A stretch of 64,000 bases of DNA from Ruminococcaceae bacterium UBA5413 (GCA_002409585.1 DHNP01000010.1:35756-99755); one strand, 5' to 3'. Shown: positions 1-9,372, counted from the first letter of the stretch. Made by a program: numbers and translations. The notes: a model not told the origin generated them from the sequence alone.

Positions 1-803
1 GCCAGATAGTTGACAGCAAAGGCAATATAGTAAAGACGTCCGATACGTCGCCTAAGCGCCAGGTCATTTCAAAAACGACGTCGCAGCGCATGTGCAAAAT
101 TCTTGAGGAGGATGCCAAGTCCGGCACCGCCTCCACCGGGTATATACCCGGCTACAGGGTTGCCGGCAAAACAGGGACTTCACAAAAAACCGAGATAAAA
201 ACAAGCAGCGAGTACATTGCCTCATACTGCGGCTTTGCGCCCGCGGACGACCCGCAGGTAGCCATGCTCGTGTTTTATGACGAACCGCACGGCAGCAGTT
301 ATTACGGCAGCCCTGTGGCAGGACCTACCTTTAACAAGACAATGAGCGAAATACTCCCGTATTTAGGCGTTGAACCAAAATATACGGACGATGAGCTTGG
401 CAAGCTTGACGTAAAGTCGCCTGATGTGGTAAATAATAAGCTTGCTGATGCTAAAAATAAAATATCAAAGGAAGAGCTTAAAGTTAAAGTGTACGGCAGC
501 GGCGATAAAGTCGTTTCACAGATTCCCGAGGCCGGCAAGTCAATACCGAGAGGCGGCACGGTAGTGCTGTTTACGGATAAGGACAGCGGCAGTTCTGCCT
601 CGTCGGTTGTGCCGGACTTCACCGGAATGACGCTTTCTCAGGCAAACAGCCGCGCGTCTGACGCTGGTATAAACATAAGCATCACCGGCGCGGCGCTTAC
701 CGGTACGAACGCCATTGCCAACTCGCAGAGCATTGCGGGAGGAACCAAGGTTAAGCCGGGTACGGTCGTTACTGTTACGTTCGCTGCGAAAAACCAGGTA
801 TGA
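1..803 (+). CDS. Class B penicillin-binding protein (FtsI/SpoVD type), 3' part only
   Basis: Transpeptidase that cross-links septal or spore peptidoglycan. The reading frame is already open at the window edge (frame 3), so the N-terminal membrane anchor, dimerisation domain and catalytic SxxK lie outside. What is seen: the third active-site box AGKTGTS about 56 residues into the visible part, then the end of the transpeptidase domain. Two PASTA repeats follow, roughly nt 410-580 and 600-795, the second ending the protein. PASTA domains at the C-terminus fit SpoVD or clostridial FtsI. It heads the division cluster, with the next gene starting 30 bases after its stop. SpoVD and FtsI cannot be told apart without the N-terminal half. 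Confidence 0.93.
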   Translation, partial: QIVDSKGNIVKTSDTSPKRQVISKTTSQRMCKILEEDAKSGTASTGYIPGYRVAGKTGTSQKTEIKTSSEYIASYCGFAPADDPQVAMLVFYDEPHGSSYYGSPVAGPTFNKTMSEILPYLGVEPKYTDDELGKLDVKSPDVVNNKLADAKNKISKEELKVKVYGSGDKVVSQIPEAGKSIPRGGTVVLFTDKDSGSSASSVVPDFTGMTLSQANSRASDAGINISITGAALTGTNAIANSQSIAGGTKVKPGTVVTVTFAAKNQV

Positions 804-833
804 CGTACCTTGCCGCAGTTAGGAGGAAACGCT

Positions 834-1343
834 ATGTCAGGGACAGAGAAAAAAGTAGTTTGCGTCGCCGAGAAAATAGGCTGCGCAGCCGATATCGTTG
901 TTGGCATTTTAAAGCTTTGCGGCCGTGAGGGGTGCATAGAAGTAGTAAAGGGGGCGCAGTTTCCGGAAATACATGAGCCTACTGTACTTCTGCTGTGTCA
1001 GGACTGCGGCGGTATAACTGCCGGGGAATGCCAGTGCGTAGTGTCGGAGTACTCGCTTGCGCGTAATATAAAAAACTGTAATCCTAAAACGCTGAGAACG
1101 TATTCCTCAAAAACTGACGCGGCCGATTTCACAGCGAGGAATATACGCGTTACGCCTGACGGGTTTACGGCTTTCGAAATAGTAGGTGTAGGTATAATAG
1201 GGCGCGTCAGGCTTAACACACAAAGAAGCGGCGTTATTGACGACGTTTTGGGCGCCGCCGCCGCCGCCGTCGAAACCGGCATACCGTTTGCCGATGTGCT
1301 GAAAGCACTTAACAGCGCTGAACTTGGGCGCTTGTGCCTATGA
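834..1343 (+). CDS. Short Mur-ligase-like protein (partial central domain), probably vestigial
   Basis: 169-residue protein of unproven role. ATG 834 is chosen because AGGAGG lies 7 bases upstream; a TTG at 810 has no ribosome site. Residues about 75-165 follow the second half of a Mur ligase central domain as in MurE: a TYSSKTDAADF segment like TYGxxxxAD, an ARNIRVTPDGFTAFE strand pair, then a DVLGAAAAAVETG helix matching the usual NVLAAxAAxxxxG, and the following amphipathic helix. The ATP P-loop (GTNGKT type) and the C-terminal ligase domain are absent, so ligase activity is not expected. It occupies the place where murE/murF normally sits, between the PBP and mraY. It may be a decayed murE/F or a small regulatory derivative. 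Confidence 0.6.
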   Translation: MSGTEKKVVCVAEKIGCAADIVVGILKLCGREGCIEVVKGAQFPEIHEPTVLLLCQDCGGITAGECQCVVSEYSLARNIKNCNPKTLRTYSSKTDAADFTARNIRVTPDGFTAFEIVGVGIIGRVRLNTQRSGVIDDVLGAAAAAVETGIPFADVLKALNSAELGRLCL

Positions 1344-1415
1344 ATTTCTTGCAAAATTATAAAATACAGGTATGATAATTTAAAGATTATGCAGAATAAG
1401 GGTGGATAAAACAGG

Positions 1416-2423
1416 ATGGATTATATTTTGATAATGTCGGCCGCTATGATTTCTTTTACGGTAACGGCTTTGCTCGGCAAATCGGTCATACCGTTTCTTC
1501 ACAGGATAAATTTCGGCCAGACAATAAGGGAGTCAGGCCCCAAGTGGCACAAAAAGAAAAACGGCACACCGACAATGGGCGGCTTCATGTTTATAATCGG
1601 TATTGTTTTGTCCTGCGCTGTATGCGCCGCCATATACTACGGGGTTAAAGGCTCCAGCCCGCTCAACGCTCTTATGCGCACAAAGATAGTCGGCGGCCTC
1701 ATTATGGCCATAGGCTTCGGGTTCATAGGGTTCCTTGACGACTATATCAAAGTAGTCAAAAAGCGCAACCTCGGCCTTACCGCGGGGCAAAAGCTTGTTT
1801 TGCAGTTCCTTGCCGCGGGGGCATATCTCTGCTCGATATACCTTGCAGGAGGAAGGTCCGTAACGCTCATACCTTTCGCGGGCAAGGCCGACTTCGGCAT
1901 ATGGTACTGGATAGTGGCGCTGCTCGGCATAGTCGGCGTCGCAAACGCTGTGAATTTCACGGACGGCATTGACGGGCTTAATGCTTCCGTTACATTTTTC
2001 GTTTCACTTGTTTTTATAGTCATAGCGGGTATGATGAACGTTACTCCGGCCGGTATACTTGCCGCCGCTGCCGCCGGCGGATGCCTTGGGTTCATTGTTT
2101 GGAATTTTTACCCCGCAAAAGTTTTTATGGGGGACACCGGCTCCCTGTTTTTAGGGGGGCTTGTATGCGCGCTCGGCTTTTCGCTTGATATCCCTATTTT
2201 GATTTTGCTTATAGGAATAATATATATAGTGGAAATACTGTCGGTAGTTATACAGGTGGCTTATTTTAAAGCGACGCACGGCAAGCGCCTTTTTAAAATG
2301 AGCCCTATACACCACCATTTTGAGATGTGCGGCTGGAGTGAAGTTAAAATTTGTTTTGTTTTCAGCCTTGTGACTGTTTTGGCCGGCCTCGGCGCTATAC
2401 TGCTTGTGTCGTACGGCCTGTAA
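1416..2423 (+). CDS. mraY: Phospho-N-acetylmuramoyl-pentapeptide transferase MraY
   Basis: Transfers phospho-MurNAc-pentapeptide from UDP to undecaprenyl phosphate, making lipid I at the inner face of the membrane. 335 residues with about ten hydrophobic segments, the usual size. Family motifs visible: cytoplasmic GPKWHKKKNGTPTMGG near residue 40, FLDDYIKVVKKRNLGLTAGQK (the catalytic aspartate pair) near 110, NFTDGIDGLN near 180, FMGDTGSLFLGG near 240, and the MSPIHHHFE box near 300. GGGTGG upstream serves as a ribosome site. A TTGCAA/TATGAT pair at 1349-1376 could be an internal promoter. In most relatives murD follows directly; here it is missing. Confidence 0.97.
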   Translation: MDYILIMSAAMISFTVTALLGKSVIPFLHRINFGQTIRESGPKWHKKKNGTPTMGGFMFIIGIVLSCAVCAAIYYGVKGSSPLNALMRTKIVGGLIMAIGFGFIGFLDDYIKVVKKRNLGLTAGQKLVLQFLAAGAYLCSIYLAGGRSVTLIPFAGKADFGIWYWIVALLGIVGVANAVNFTDGIDGLNASVTFFVSLVFIVIAGMMNVTPAGILAAAAAGGCLGFIVWNFYPAKVFMGDTGSLFLGGLVCALGFSLDIPILILLIGIIYIVEILSVVIQVAYFKATHGKRLFKMSPIHHHFEMCGWSEVKICFVFSLVTVLAGLGAILLVSYGL

Positions 2424-2557
2424 ATTATTGTGCCGGATTAAGTTTTAATACCGTGCCGGCACAGGAACCGACAAAATTAATGCGCCGCATTTGCTTAAAT
2501 AGTAGATATGGCCCGCGCTGCCTTTAATGATATGTTGGGGAAAGGAGAGTGAACTTT

Positions 2558-3796
2558 GTGGCAGGAATGTACGGAAACACTTCGGGACCGGTGGCGCATC
2601 CGAACGGGCAGGCAATGCGTGAAGGGCGTACGCCACCAGCCGCGGTTAAAAAAGTAAGGAAAAAATTCAAGGCGTTTTCCGTACGTTCGGGGATGGATCT
2701 GCCGTTTTTCTTTTTAGTGCTCGTACTTCTCGTAATAGGCCTTATTATGATGTTTTCCGCAGGGTATGCATATGCCCTTTACAGGTATGGAGACAGCTAT
2801 TTTTTCATAAAAAGACAGCTTGTCTTTGCTGTTTTCGGCATTGCCGTTATGATATTTCTTTCCTATTTCGATTATCACAGGTTTCATGCATTTGCCGTAC
2901 CTATACTGCTCCTGTCATACGCGCTGCTTGTTTTGGTGCGTTTCATGCCCGCTGTCAAAGGCGTGCACAGGTGGATAACGTTAGGCCCCCTCGGCCAGTT
3001 CCAGCCGTCGGAAATAGCTAAGTTCGCGGTTATACTTATTTTTGCGCATCTTATTTCAATAAATTTCGACAGGATGGGCACGTTCCGCTACGGGGTGCTG
3101 CCGTACGTTATCATTTTAGGCGTTACCGCCGTACTCCTGCTTTGGGAACCGCACGTTTCCGCCACTGTCATAACGGTTGTGCTCGGCGCTGTCATGCTTT
3201 TTATAGGCGGAGTAAAGCTAAGGTGGTTCGCCATGGCGTTCGGCGCTGCCGGAGCGGGCATTTTATACCTTGTTAAATTTACAAAAGAATTTACTTACGC
3301 CAATATGCGCATAGCCGCATGGCTAAACCCGTTTTCAAATGAAAGCAAAGAGCTTATCAAGGCAAGCTGGCAGACAAGGCAGTCGCTGTACGCCATAGGC
3401 TCGGGCGGGCTTTTTGGGCTTGGTTTCGGCCAGTCAAGGCAGAAGTACCTTTATATACCGGAGCCTGCTAACGACTCAATATTTGCCATAGTCTGCGAGG
3501 AACTTGGATTTATAGGCGCGCTTATAATAATCATCCTTTTCGCCATGCTTGTTTGGCGCGGCGTAACCATATCACTTAAGGCAAAGGATAAGTTCGGTAT
3601 GCTTTTGGGAACGGGGCTTGTTATTCAGATAGGCCTGCAGGTTATACTGAACATAGCCGTCGCAACTAACACAATACCCAATACCGGCATAAGCATGCCG
3701 TTTTTCAGCTACGGCGGGTCATCGCTCGTTATATTGCTGGCCGAGATGGGTATAGTGCTTTCCATATCGCGCACGTCGGCTATAGAAAAAATTTAG
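2558..3796 (+). CDS. Lipid II flippase/polymerase of the FtsW-RodA-SpoVE family
   Basis: SEDS-family integral membrane glycosyltransferase for septal or spore-cortex peptidoglycan. It is placed next to murG as spoVE is in Bacillus. GTG 2558 is preferred: AAGGAG at 2542-2547 leaves 10 bases, whereas an upstream GTG at 2549 abuts the ribosome site. About 50 residues of basic, proline-containing cytoplasmic tail precede about ten transmembrane segments. Motifs include GPLGQFQPSEIAK in the middle, the PEPANDSIFAIVCEELGF loop near residue 305, and NTGISMPFFSYGGSS near the end. SpoVE and FtsW cannot be separated by sequence alone; the neighbouring class B PBP would be its partner. Confidence 0.93.
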   Translation: MAGMYGNTSGPVAHPNGQAMREGRTPPAAVKKVRKKFKAFSVRSGMDLPFFFLVLVLLVIGLIMMFSAGYAYALYRYGDSYFFIKRQLVFAVFGIAVMIFLSYFDYHRFHAFAVPILLLSYALLVLVRFMPAVKGVHRWITLGPLGQFQPSEIAKFAVILIFAHLISINFDRMGTFRYGVLPYVIILGVTAVLLLWEPHVSATVITVVLGAVMLFIGGVKLRWFAMAFGAAGAGILYLVKFTKEFTYANMRIAAWLNPFSNESKELIKASWQTRQSLYAIGSGGLFGLGFGQSRQKYLYIPEPANDSIFAIVCEELGFIGALIIIILFAMLVWRGVTISLKAKDKFGMLLGTGLVIQIGLQVILNIAVATNTIPNTGISMPFFSYGGSSLVILLAEMGIVLSISRTSAIEKI

Positions 3797-3814
3797 CTTT
3801 TTACGGAGGGTAAG

Positions 3815-4933
3815 ATGAGAGTACTGTTTGCAGGCGGCGGGACCGCCGGGCATATAAATCCGGCTCTTGCCATAGCGGGGTACCTGCGCGAGCGTGAACC
3901 GGAAACGGAAATACTTTATATAGGCGCTAAAGGCGGCATGGAAGAAAAGCTCGTGCCCGACGCCGGCTATGCATTTAAAAGCATAACCATTTCTGGGTTC
4001 CAGCGAAAGCTGACTTTAAAGAATATAGCCCGCAACTTAAAAACCGCCGTTTATGTTTTTACGTCGAGTTCGCAGGCAAAAAAAATCATTAAATCATTTA
4101 AACCCGATATATGCGTAGGCACGGGCGGGTACGTTTCAGGGCCTGTAATACGTGAAGCCATAAAGATGAAAATACCTTCTGTCATACATGAGCAGAACGC
4201 CTTCCCCGGCGTAACCAACAAGATGCTTTCAAAGCGCGCCGACAGGACCATGCTCGCCGTTATGGACGCGCAGAAATGCCTGAGCGATTCAGCAAGGTGC
4301 GTGCTTACCGGCAACCCGGTGCGCCAGGAGGTTATAAGGGCTAAAAAAGAGGAGTCGCGCAAAAAGCTCGGGCTTGACAGCCGCCCTATGATACTTTCAT
4401 TCGGCGGAAGCCTCGGCGCGCGTAAAATAAATGAGGCCGTTGCCGACCTTATAGCGGAAAGCACCTCAGCGGGAAAGTTCCAGCATATACACGGTTACGG
4501 CAAATGGGGAAAATGGTTTCCAGACTTACTTAAAGAAAAGGGCGTGGACCTTAAAAAGCACAAAGAAATAGATGTGCGCGAGTACATAGACAACATGCCT
4601 GACTGCCTTGCCGCGGCAGACCTTGTCATATGCCGCGCGGGAGCCATAACCCTAAGCGAGGTCCAGGCACAGGGCAAGGCGTCTATACTGATACCTTCGC
4701 CGAACGTTGCTGAAAACCACCAGTACCACAACGCTATGTCGCTCGTAAGCCGCGGCGCGGCAGAGATAATAGAGGAGAAAGATTTGTCAGGCAAGTCGCT
4801 TTGCGGCAAGGTGGACATGATGTTCAACACACCTGGCAAAATAGCTTCCGTTTCAGCAAACGCGCGCAAAACCGCTATATTGGATGCAAACGAAAGGATA
4901 TATAAAATAATAAAGGAGGTTTTAAACGAATAA
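3815..4933 (+). CDS. murG: UDP-GlcNAc:lipid I GlcNAc transferase MurG
   Basis: Peripheral membrane GT-B glycosyltransferase that adds GlcNAc to lipid I to give lipid II. 372 residues, of typical length. N-terminal domain carries the GGGTAGHINPALAIA loop at about residues 7-21 and HEQNAFPG near 125. The C-terminal domain carries SFGGSLGARKINE near 190 and the UDP-GlcNAc-binding CRAGAITLSE and ENHQYHNA boxes near 270-305. ACGGAGGG precedes the ATG by 7 bases. It starts 18 bases after the flippase gene, giving the usual substrate-maker and flippase pair. Confidence 0.97.
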   Translation: MRVLFAGGGTAGHINPALAIAGYLREREPETEILYIGAKGGMEEKLVPDAGYAFKSITISGFQRKLTLKNIARNLKTAVYVFTSSSQAKKIIKSFKPDICVGTGGYVSGPVIREAIKMKIPSVIHEQNAFPGVTNKMLSKRADRTMLAVMDAQKCLSDSARCVLTGNPVRQEVIRAKKEESRKKLGLDSRPMILSFGGSLGARKINEAVADLIAESTSAGKFQHIHGYGKWGKWFPDLLKEKGVDLKKHKEIDVREYIDNMPDCLAAADLVICRAGAITLSEVQAQGKASILIPSPNVAENHQYHNAMSLVSRGAAEIIEEKDLSGKSLCGKVDMMFNTPGKIASVSANARKTAILDANERIYKIIKEVLNE

Positions 4934-5072
4934 ATTTCATATGATACGTTGGCAAACCCTTTTTACCCGTTTGGAATGATATGGGACAAGCGTAATTATT
5001 TATGCTTTAAGTCGCGTCACGCAATATCCGTTACGGCATAATATATAACAGAATTGTTTTGGGGGTATTGCT

Positions 5073-6326
5073 ATGCCGGAATTAATAATAAACGGGGCCA
5101 AAAAGCTTTGCGGCAAAATTCAAATGCACGGGGCCAAAAACAGCACACTGCCGCTGATGGCGGCTTCCCTTATCTGTAGGGGGGAATGCGTACTGCATAA
5201 CTGTCCGGGCTTGTCCGACGTAGACACGGCTATTAAAATACTGCGGCACATTGGCTGCAGTGTGAAACGTGAAGGCTCCGACGTTATCATAAATCCGCTT
5301 ACCGCAAAATACTACGATATTCCTGACAATTTGATGAGGGAAATGCGCTCGTCAATTATTTTTTTAGGCGCTATAGTAAGCCTTTTCGGCAAAGGGGTTC
5401 TTTCGCTGCCGGGCGGCTGCGAACTTGGCCCCAGGCCCATAGACCTGCATTTGTCGGCCCTGCGCAAATTAGGTGTTGACATAGAAGAAAACCACGGATG
5501 CCTTAACTGCTCCGTTCCGGACGGGATAAAAGGAGCGGAAATAAACCTTTTGTTTCCAAGCGTAGGCGCTACTGAAAATATAATCATAGCGGCGGCTGTC
5601 TCAAAGGGGAGTACGGTAATAAGCAACGCGGCGATGGAACCTGAAATATGTGATTTGGCGGATTTTTTAAATTCATGCGGGGCAAAAGTATACGGCGCCG
5701 GCAGCAGTACCGTCATCATAGAAGGCGTTAAACGCCTTACAGGCTGCGAACATACGGTTATCCCTGACCGCATAGCGGCGGCAACGTACCTTGCGGCGGC
5801 AGCGGCAACCGGAAGCACGCTTACAGTGGGCAGCATAGTGCCGGATCATCTGGCGCCGGTGGTATCCCCGCTCGAGGAAAGCGGATGTGTTATTGAATTT
5901 TGCGGTAATGAAGTCAGGGTAGAGGCTCCGGAACGCCTTAAGAGAATAAAGAGCATAAGGACAATGCCGTACCCGGGCTTTCCTACGGATGCTCAGCCGC
6001 CTGTCATGGCTATGGCCGCGCTTGCGGAGGGAACGAGCGTATTTGTGGAAAATATCTTTGAAAGCCGCTATAAGCACGTTGGCGAGCTTTTAAGGCTCGG
6101 GGCAAATATAAAGGTCGAGGGACGTGTCGCAATCGTCGAAGGAGTAAAAAAACTTTCCGGCGCCTCCGTTGAGGCAACTGACCTGCGCGGCGGCGCGGCC
6201 CTTGTAGTGGCCGGCCTGGCTGCGGAAGGGACGACATGCGTGACAGGCCTGCACCACCTTGACAGGGGATATGAAAATATTGAGGGTAATTTCACATCGC
6301 TCGGCGCTGATATAAAAAGAGTGTAA
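5073..6326 (+). CDS. murA: UDP-N-acetylglucosamine 1-carboxyvinyltransferase MurA
   Basis: Cytoplasmic enzyme of the first committed step of peptidoglycan synthesis, adding enolpyruvate from PEP to UDP-GlcNAc. 417 residues with two inside-out alpha/beta barrel halves. Lys22-Asn23 in GAKNSTLPL matches the substrate-binding pair. The catalytic loop LPGGCELGPRP has Cys116, the residue attacked by fosfomycin, so the enzyme should be fosfomycin-sensitive at the target level. FPTDAQPP near residue 305 is the second active-site segment. It follows murG after a 139-base gap with a GGGGG ribosome site. The order murG-murA-ftsQ is common in Clostridia. Confidence 0.97.
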   Translation: MPELIINGAKKLCGKIQMHGAKNSTLPLMAASLICRGECVLHNCPGLSDVDTAIKILRHIGCSVKREGSDVIINPLTAKYYDIPDNLMREMRSSIIFLGAIVSLFGKGVLSLPGGCELGPRPIDLHLSALRKLGVDIEENHGCLNCSVPDGIKGAEINLLFPSVGATENIIIAAAVSKGSTVISNAAMEPEICDLADFLNSCGAKVYGAGSSTVIIEGVKRLTGCEHTVIPDRIAAATYLAAAAATGSTLTVGSIVPDHLAPVVSPLEESGCVIEFCGNEVRVEAPERLKRIKSIRTMPYPGFPTDAQPPVMAMAALAEGTSVFVENIFESRYKHVGELLRLGANIKVEGRVAIVEGVKKLSGASVEATDLRGGAALVVAGLAAEGTTCVTGLHHLDRGYENIEGNFTSLGADIKRV

Positions 6327-6352
6327 TAAAGTATCTGACTGGAGAAATCGCA

Positions 6353-7258
6353 ATGCGCAGATATACGGAAAACGGCATAGGCGACCCTGAACGGTTCTAC
6401 GACCCCAAAAGCGGCGGGTACAGGCGGGCGCCTGACCTCGGCACGGCGACGCGGGCCGAGCCGGCTGCGGACGGCGCCGCAAAGAGGGCACAGGCAAGGG
6501 CAAAACGCCGGCGCCGCCGCCTCTGCATATTTTACATAGTGACGTTTTTGCTTGTGTTGTCGGCGGGAGCATTTTTAGCTCTTAAAGTCTTTTTTAAAGT
6601 AAACAGTATTAAAGTGGAAGGTACTTCATGCTATACTATTGAACAGATAAAAAAAAGCAGCGGGCTTAAAACAGGGGAAAACCTTATTTTAGCCGACACG
6701 CGCAAAGCCGAAACCGACATATGCAAAAAGCTGCCGTATATAGGCACTGTTAAAGTGAGCCGCCGTTTTCCGGAAGAAATAGTAATAAAAGTTACGGCGG
6801 CGGTAGCCCGCGGCGCCATACAGAGCGGCGGAAAATACATACTCGTTTCGGCGGACGGCAAGGTGCTTGAAGTGTCGGGCAAGCTCCCAGCTAACTCCGC
6901 GCTGATAAAAGGCATAGACGTGATGTCGGCTAAAGCAGGCGAAAAGGTGGGTATAAAGGATGCCTCAAAGCTGGAGATACTTAAAAATATCCTTAAAGTC
7001 TTAGACGAGCAGAAATTAACAAAAATCACGTCTTTGGATTTTTCTAAGACAGATAAAATATGCATTGTATACGACAGCCGCGTTACTATAAACCTTGGCG
7101 TTCCGTCTGACATTGATTATAAAATAAGGTTCGCTAAAAACATACTCGAAAATAAAATACAGAGCAATGAAAAAGGCACGCTGGACATGTCCACGGCGGC
7201 GGAAAACGACCGCGCATACTTTGACCCGGACTACGCCTCGCCGGCTTCATCGGGTTAA
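6353..7258 (+). CDS. ftsQ: Cell division protein FtsQ/DivIB
   Basis: Bitopic divisome protein linking FtsL/FtsB-type proteins to the septal synthase. 301 residues: a long cytoplasmic N-terminus of about 60 residues, rich in Arg and Ala, one transmembrane helix at about 63-85 preceded by an RRRRR stretch, then an extracytoplasmic POTRA domain beginning VNSIKVEG, with YIGTVKVSRRFPEEI as its second half, and a beta domain. The C-terminal tail is acidic. TGGAG sits 7 bases before ATG. The size and position between murA and ftsZ are standard. Confidence 0.92.
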   Translation: MRRYTENGIGDPERFYDPKSGGYRRAPDLGTATRAEPAADGAAKRAQARAKRRRRRLCIFYIVTFLLVLSAGAFLALKVFFKVNSIKVEGTSCYTIEQIKKSSGLKTGENLILADTRKAETDICKKLPYIGTVKVSRRFPEEIVIKVTAAVARGAIQSGGKYILVSADGKVLEVSGKLPANSALIKGIDVMSAKAGEKVGIKDASKLEILKNILKVLDEQKLTKITSLDFSKTDKICIVYDSRVTINLGVPSDIDYKIRFAKNILENKIQSNEKGTLDMSTAAENDRAYFDPDYASPASSG

Positions 7259-7280
7259 AGTAAATATTTAAGTTAACACA

Positions 7281-7308
7281 TTGAAAAACATTATAAAAAG
7301 TGTATAAT
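7281..7308 (+). promoter_or_regulatory. SigA-type promoter for ftsZ
   Basis: TTGAAA at 7281-7286 and a perfect TATAAT at 7303-7308 are separated by 16 bases, 55 bases upstream of the ftsZ start in the only sizeable gap of the cluster's end. A separate ftsZ promoter is common in division clusters. Confidence 0.7.
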
Positions 7309-7363
7309 TAATTGATATGAAGCTATTCATATTTTTTGAATACTTCGGAAAGGGGATTCGTAC

Positions 7364-8476
7364 ATGCCTTTTGAGATTGATAACGATTTTGACAACATTG
7401 TGCAGATAAAAGTGATTGGAGTCGGTGGCGGCGGTGGAAATGCCGTTGACCGCATGGTGTCAAACGGTGTGCAGGGAGTCGAATTCATCAGCGTTAATAC
7501 GGACAAGCAGGCACTGTACCGCTCCAAAGCTACACAGAAAATACAGATAGGTGAAAAAGTAACCCACGGCAAAGGGGCCGGTTCTAACCCTGACATGGGC
7601 CAGAAAGCGGCCGATGAAAGCCGCGAGGCCATAGCCGCCTCCATAAGGGGCAGCGACATGGTTTTCATAACCGCCGGCATGGGCGGAGGTACCGGAACCG
7701 GAGCCGCTCCCATAGTGGCCGAGATAGCGCATGAGATGGGCGTGCTTACCGTGGGTATAGTTACTAAACCTTTTGCTTTTGAGGGACGCCGCCGTATGGA
7801 ACAGGCTGAAACCGGCATTGCCTCCTTAAAAGAACAGGTTGATTCGCTCGTAGTCATACCTAACGAACGCCTGAAGCTTGTCAGCGAGCAGCGCATAACG
7901 CTGCTGAACGCTTTTTCAGTAGCCGACGACGTGCTCAGGCAGGGCGTGCAGAGCATATCTGACCTTATAAAATTGCCGGGCCTTGTAAACCTTGACTTTG
8001 CTGATGTTACGGCCATAATGAAGGACGCGGGCTACGCGCATATGGGCGTAGGAAGGGCATCAGGAAAAGACAAAGCCGAAACTGCCGCAAACATGGCTAT
8101 TTCTAGCCCGCTGCTTGAAACAACCATTGACGGCGCCAAGGGCGTCATAATAAATATAACGTCGTCGCCTGACATAGGCCTTGACGAAATAGAAACGGCA
8201 TCGTCCATGATTGCGAAGCAGGCACATGAGGATGCTAATATCATTTGGGGCGCGGCTTTTGATGAAAATATGGACGACGAGATGAGCGTAACCGTCATAG
8301 CTACAGGTTTCCCGACGAGCGACGGCAGTGAAGCTGATGCTGTGCCGCTTTCGTCGTCTGCAGACGCCTCCGCTAAAGAAAGCTCCTCAGGCTCTGAGGG
8401 TAAGCAGACGGGCGGCACCGGCGCTGAGGACGATGACTTTACGGACATAATGGAGATTTTCAACAGGAAATCTTAA
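7364..8476 (+). CDS. ftsZ: Cell division GTPase FtsZ
   Basis: Tubulin homologue forming the cytokinetic ring. 370 residues. The GTP-binding domain shows [11 protein letters not shown] at about 21-31 and the tubulin signature GGGTGTG at about 108-114. The T7 synergy loop [11 protein letters not shown] lies near 205. The second domain ends near 315, followed by an acidic and serine-rich linker. The last residues read [14 protein letters not shown], which keeps a basic end but not the usual IPxFLR-type core that docks FtsA/SepF. AAAGGGG precedes the ATG. Last gene of the division cluster. Confidence 0.98.
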   Translation: MPFEIDNDFDNIVQIKVIGVGGGGGNAVDRMVSNGVQGVEFISVNTDKQALYRSKATQKIQIGEKVTHGKGAGSNPDMGQKAADESREAIAASIRGSDMVFITAGMGGGTGTGAAPIVAEIAHEMGVLTVGIVTKPFAFEGRRRMEQAETGIASLKEQVDSLVVIPNERLKLVSEQRITLLNAFSVADDVLRQGVQSISDLIKLPGLVNLDFADVTAIMKDAGYAHMGVGRASGKDKAETAANMAISSPLLETTIDGAKGVIINITSSPDIGLDEIETASSMIAKQAHEDANIIWGAAFDENMDDEMSVTVIATGFPTSDGSEADAVPLSSSADASAKESSSGSEGKQTGGTGAEDDDFTDIMEIFNRKS

Positions 8477-8540
8477 ATTATTTTCGCTTTACGTAATATT
8501 TTAATGCTGCGGCAAGTATGTTTTATGTAAGGTGATAGAA

Positions 8541-9251
8541 TTGGCCGCTGGAAATAAACACAAAAAAAGATATTTTGCCGCGTTTGCGTGCGTGATTGCC
8601 GTCGCAGGCGCAAAATATGTTTTTGATTATGTAATAAATTACAAGTATCTTATAGATGTCCCGTACATAAGCCAGGAGGGTTCGGCCGCTACGGGATGTG
8701 AGCTTGTCAGCACCGCCATGGTGCTGGATTACTACGGGTGCGATGCTTCGGTGGAAGATGTTATAAACCGCACGCCCGCTTCAGGCCTTACACAAACACA
8801 AAACGGGCTTGTGGGGGATTCGCCGTCTGAATATTTTATCGGCGACCCGCGTTCTTCACATGGTTTCGGCTGCTACGCGCCTGTTGTCGTTTCTGTTATG
8901 AACTCTTTTTTTGAAGGGCAAAAGTCCAAAAAGGCAGTTGACCTTACAGGCTGCGGCATCGATGAATTAATAAGTTTATATATTGAAAAGGACAATCCTG
9001 TTTTGATTTGGGCGACAAGCAATATGAAAGAACCTAAAAAGGGCGATACGTGGATCTTAAAAAACACGGGAGGGACTTTCCAGTGGATTTCCGGCGAACA
9101 CTGCCTTGTGCTTGTAGGCTATGATAAGAACAATTATTATTTCAATGACCCTTACGCCTCTAACGGGATAATACCGTTTGAAAAGGGTTTGGTGGCTGAA
9201 CGGTACGGCGCGCTTGGAAAGCAGGCTGTTGCCGTGCAGGATGCCGCATAA
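8541..9251 (+). CDS. C39-type (papain-fold) cysteine peptidase-like protein, membrane anchored
   Basis: About 236 residues. TTG 8541 is chosen because AAGGTGAT ends 5 bases before it; an overlapping GTG at 8532 lies inside that site. A basic N-terminus and one hydrophobic segment at about 11-30 suggest a signal anchor, so the catalytic domain should be outside. The C39_2 domain begins IDVPYISQEG, with the putative nucleophile Cys53 in ATGCELVSTAMVLDYYG and a histidine in SGEHCLVLVGYD, followed by NDPY near the end. This family includes bacteriocin-processing and YvpB-like proteins of unknown substrate. It follows ftsZ after 64 bases and ends at a terminator. Confidence 0.82.
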   Translation: MAAGNKHKKRYFAAFACVIAVAGAKYVFDYVINYKYLIDVPYISQEGSAATGCELVSTAMVLDYYGCDASVEDVINRTPASGLTQTQNGLVGDSPSEYFIGDPRSSHGFGCYAPVVVSVMNSFFEGQKSKKAVDLTGCGIDELISLYIEKDNPVLIWATSNMKEPKKGDTWILKNTGGTFQWISGEHCLVLVGYDKNNYYFNDPYASNGIIPFEKGLVAERYGALGKQAVAVQDAA

Positions 9252-9290
9252 ACCGTCAGGTTTTGCAGCCGCAGAATTATATTATATTAA

Positions 9291-9334
9291 AAAGCCTGAA
9301 AAGCGTCTAAGCGTTTTTTCAGGTTTATTTTTAT
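9291..9334 (+). terminator. Intrinsic terminator after the C39 gene
   Basis: The inverted pair CCTGAAAA (9295-9302) and TTTTCAGG (9316-9323) forms a hairpin followed by TTTATTTTTA. Confidence 0.8.
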
Positions 9335-9372
9335 AATTACCGGGAATATTTTTTCTGAATGGAAGTGTGGCA

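Noticed and set aside
6010..6572. Long leftward Arg/Pro-rich ORFs opposite murA and ftsQ.
   Set aside because: High-GC antisense shadows of two well-supported genes.
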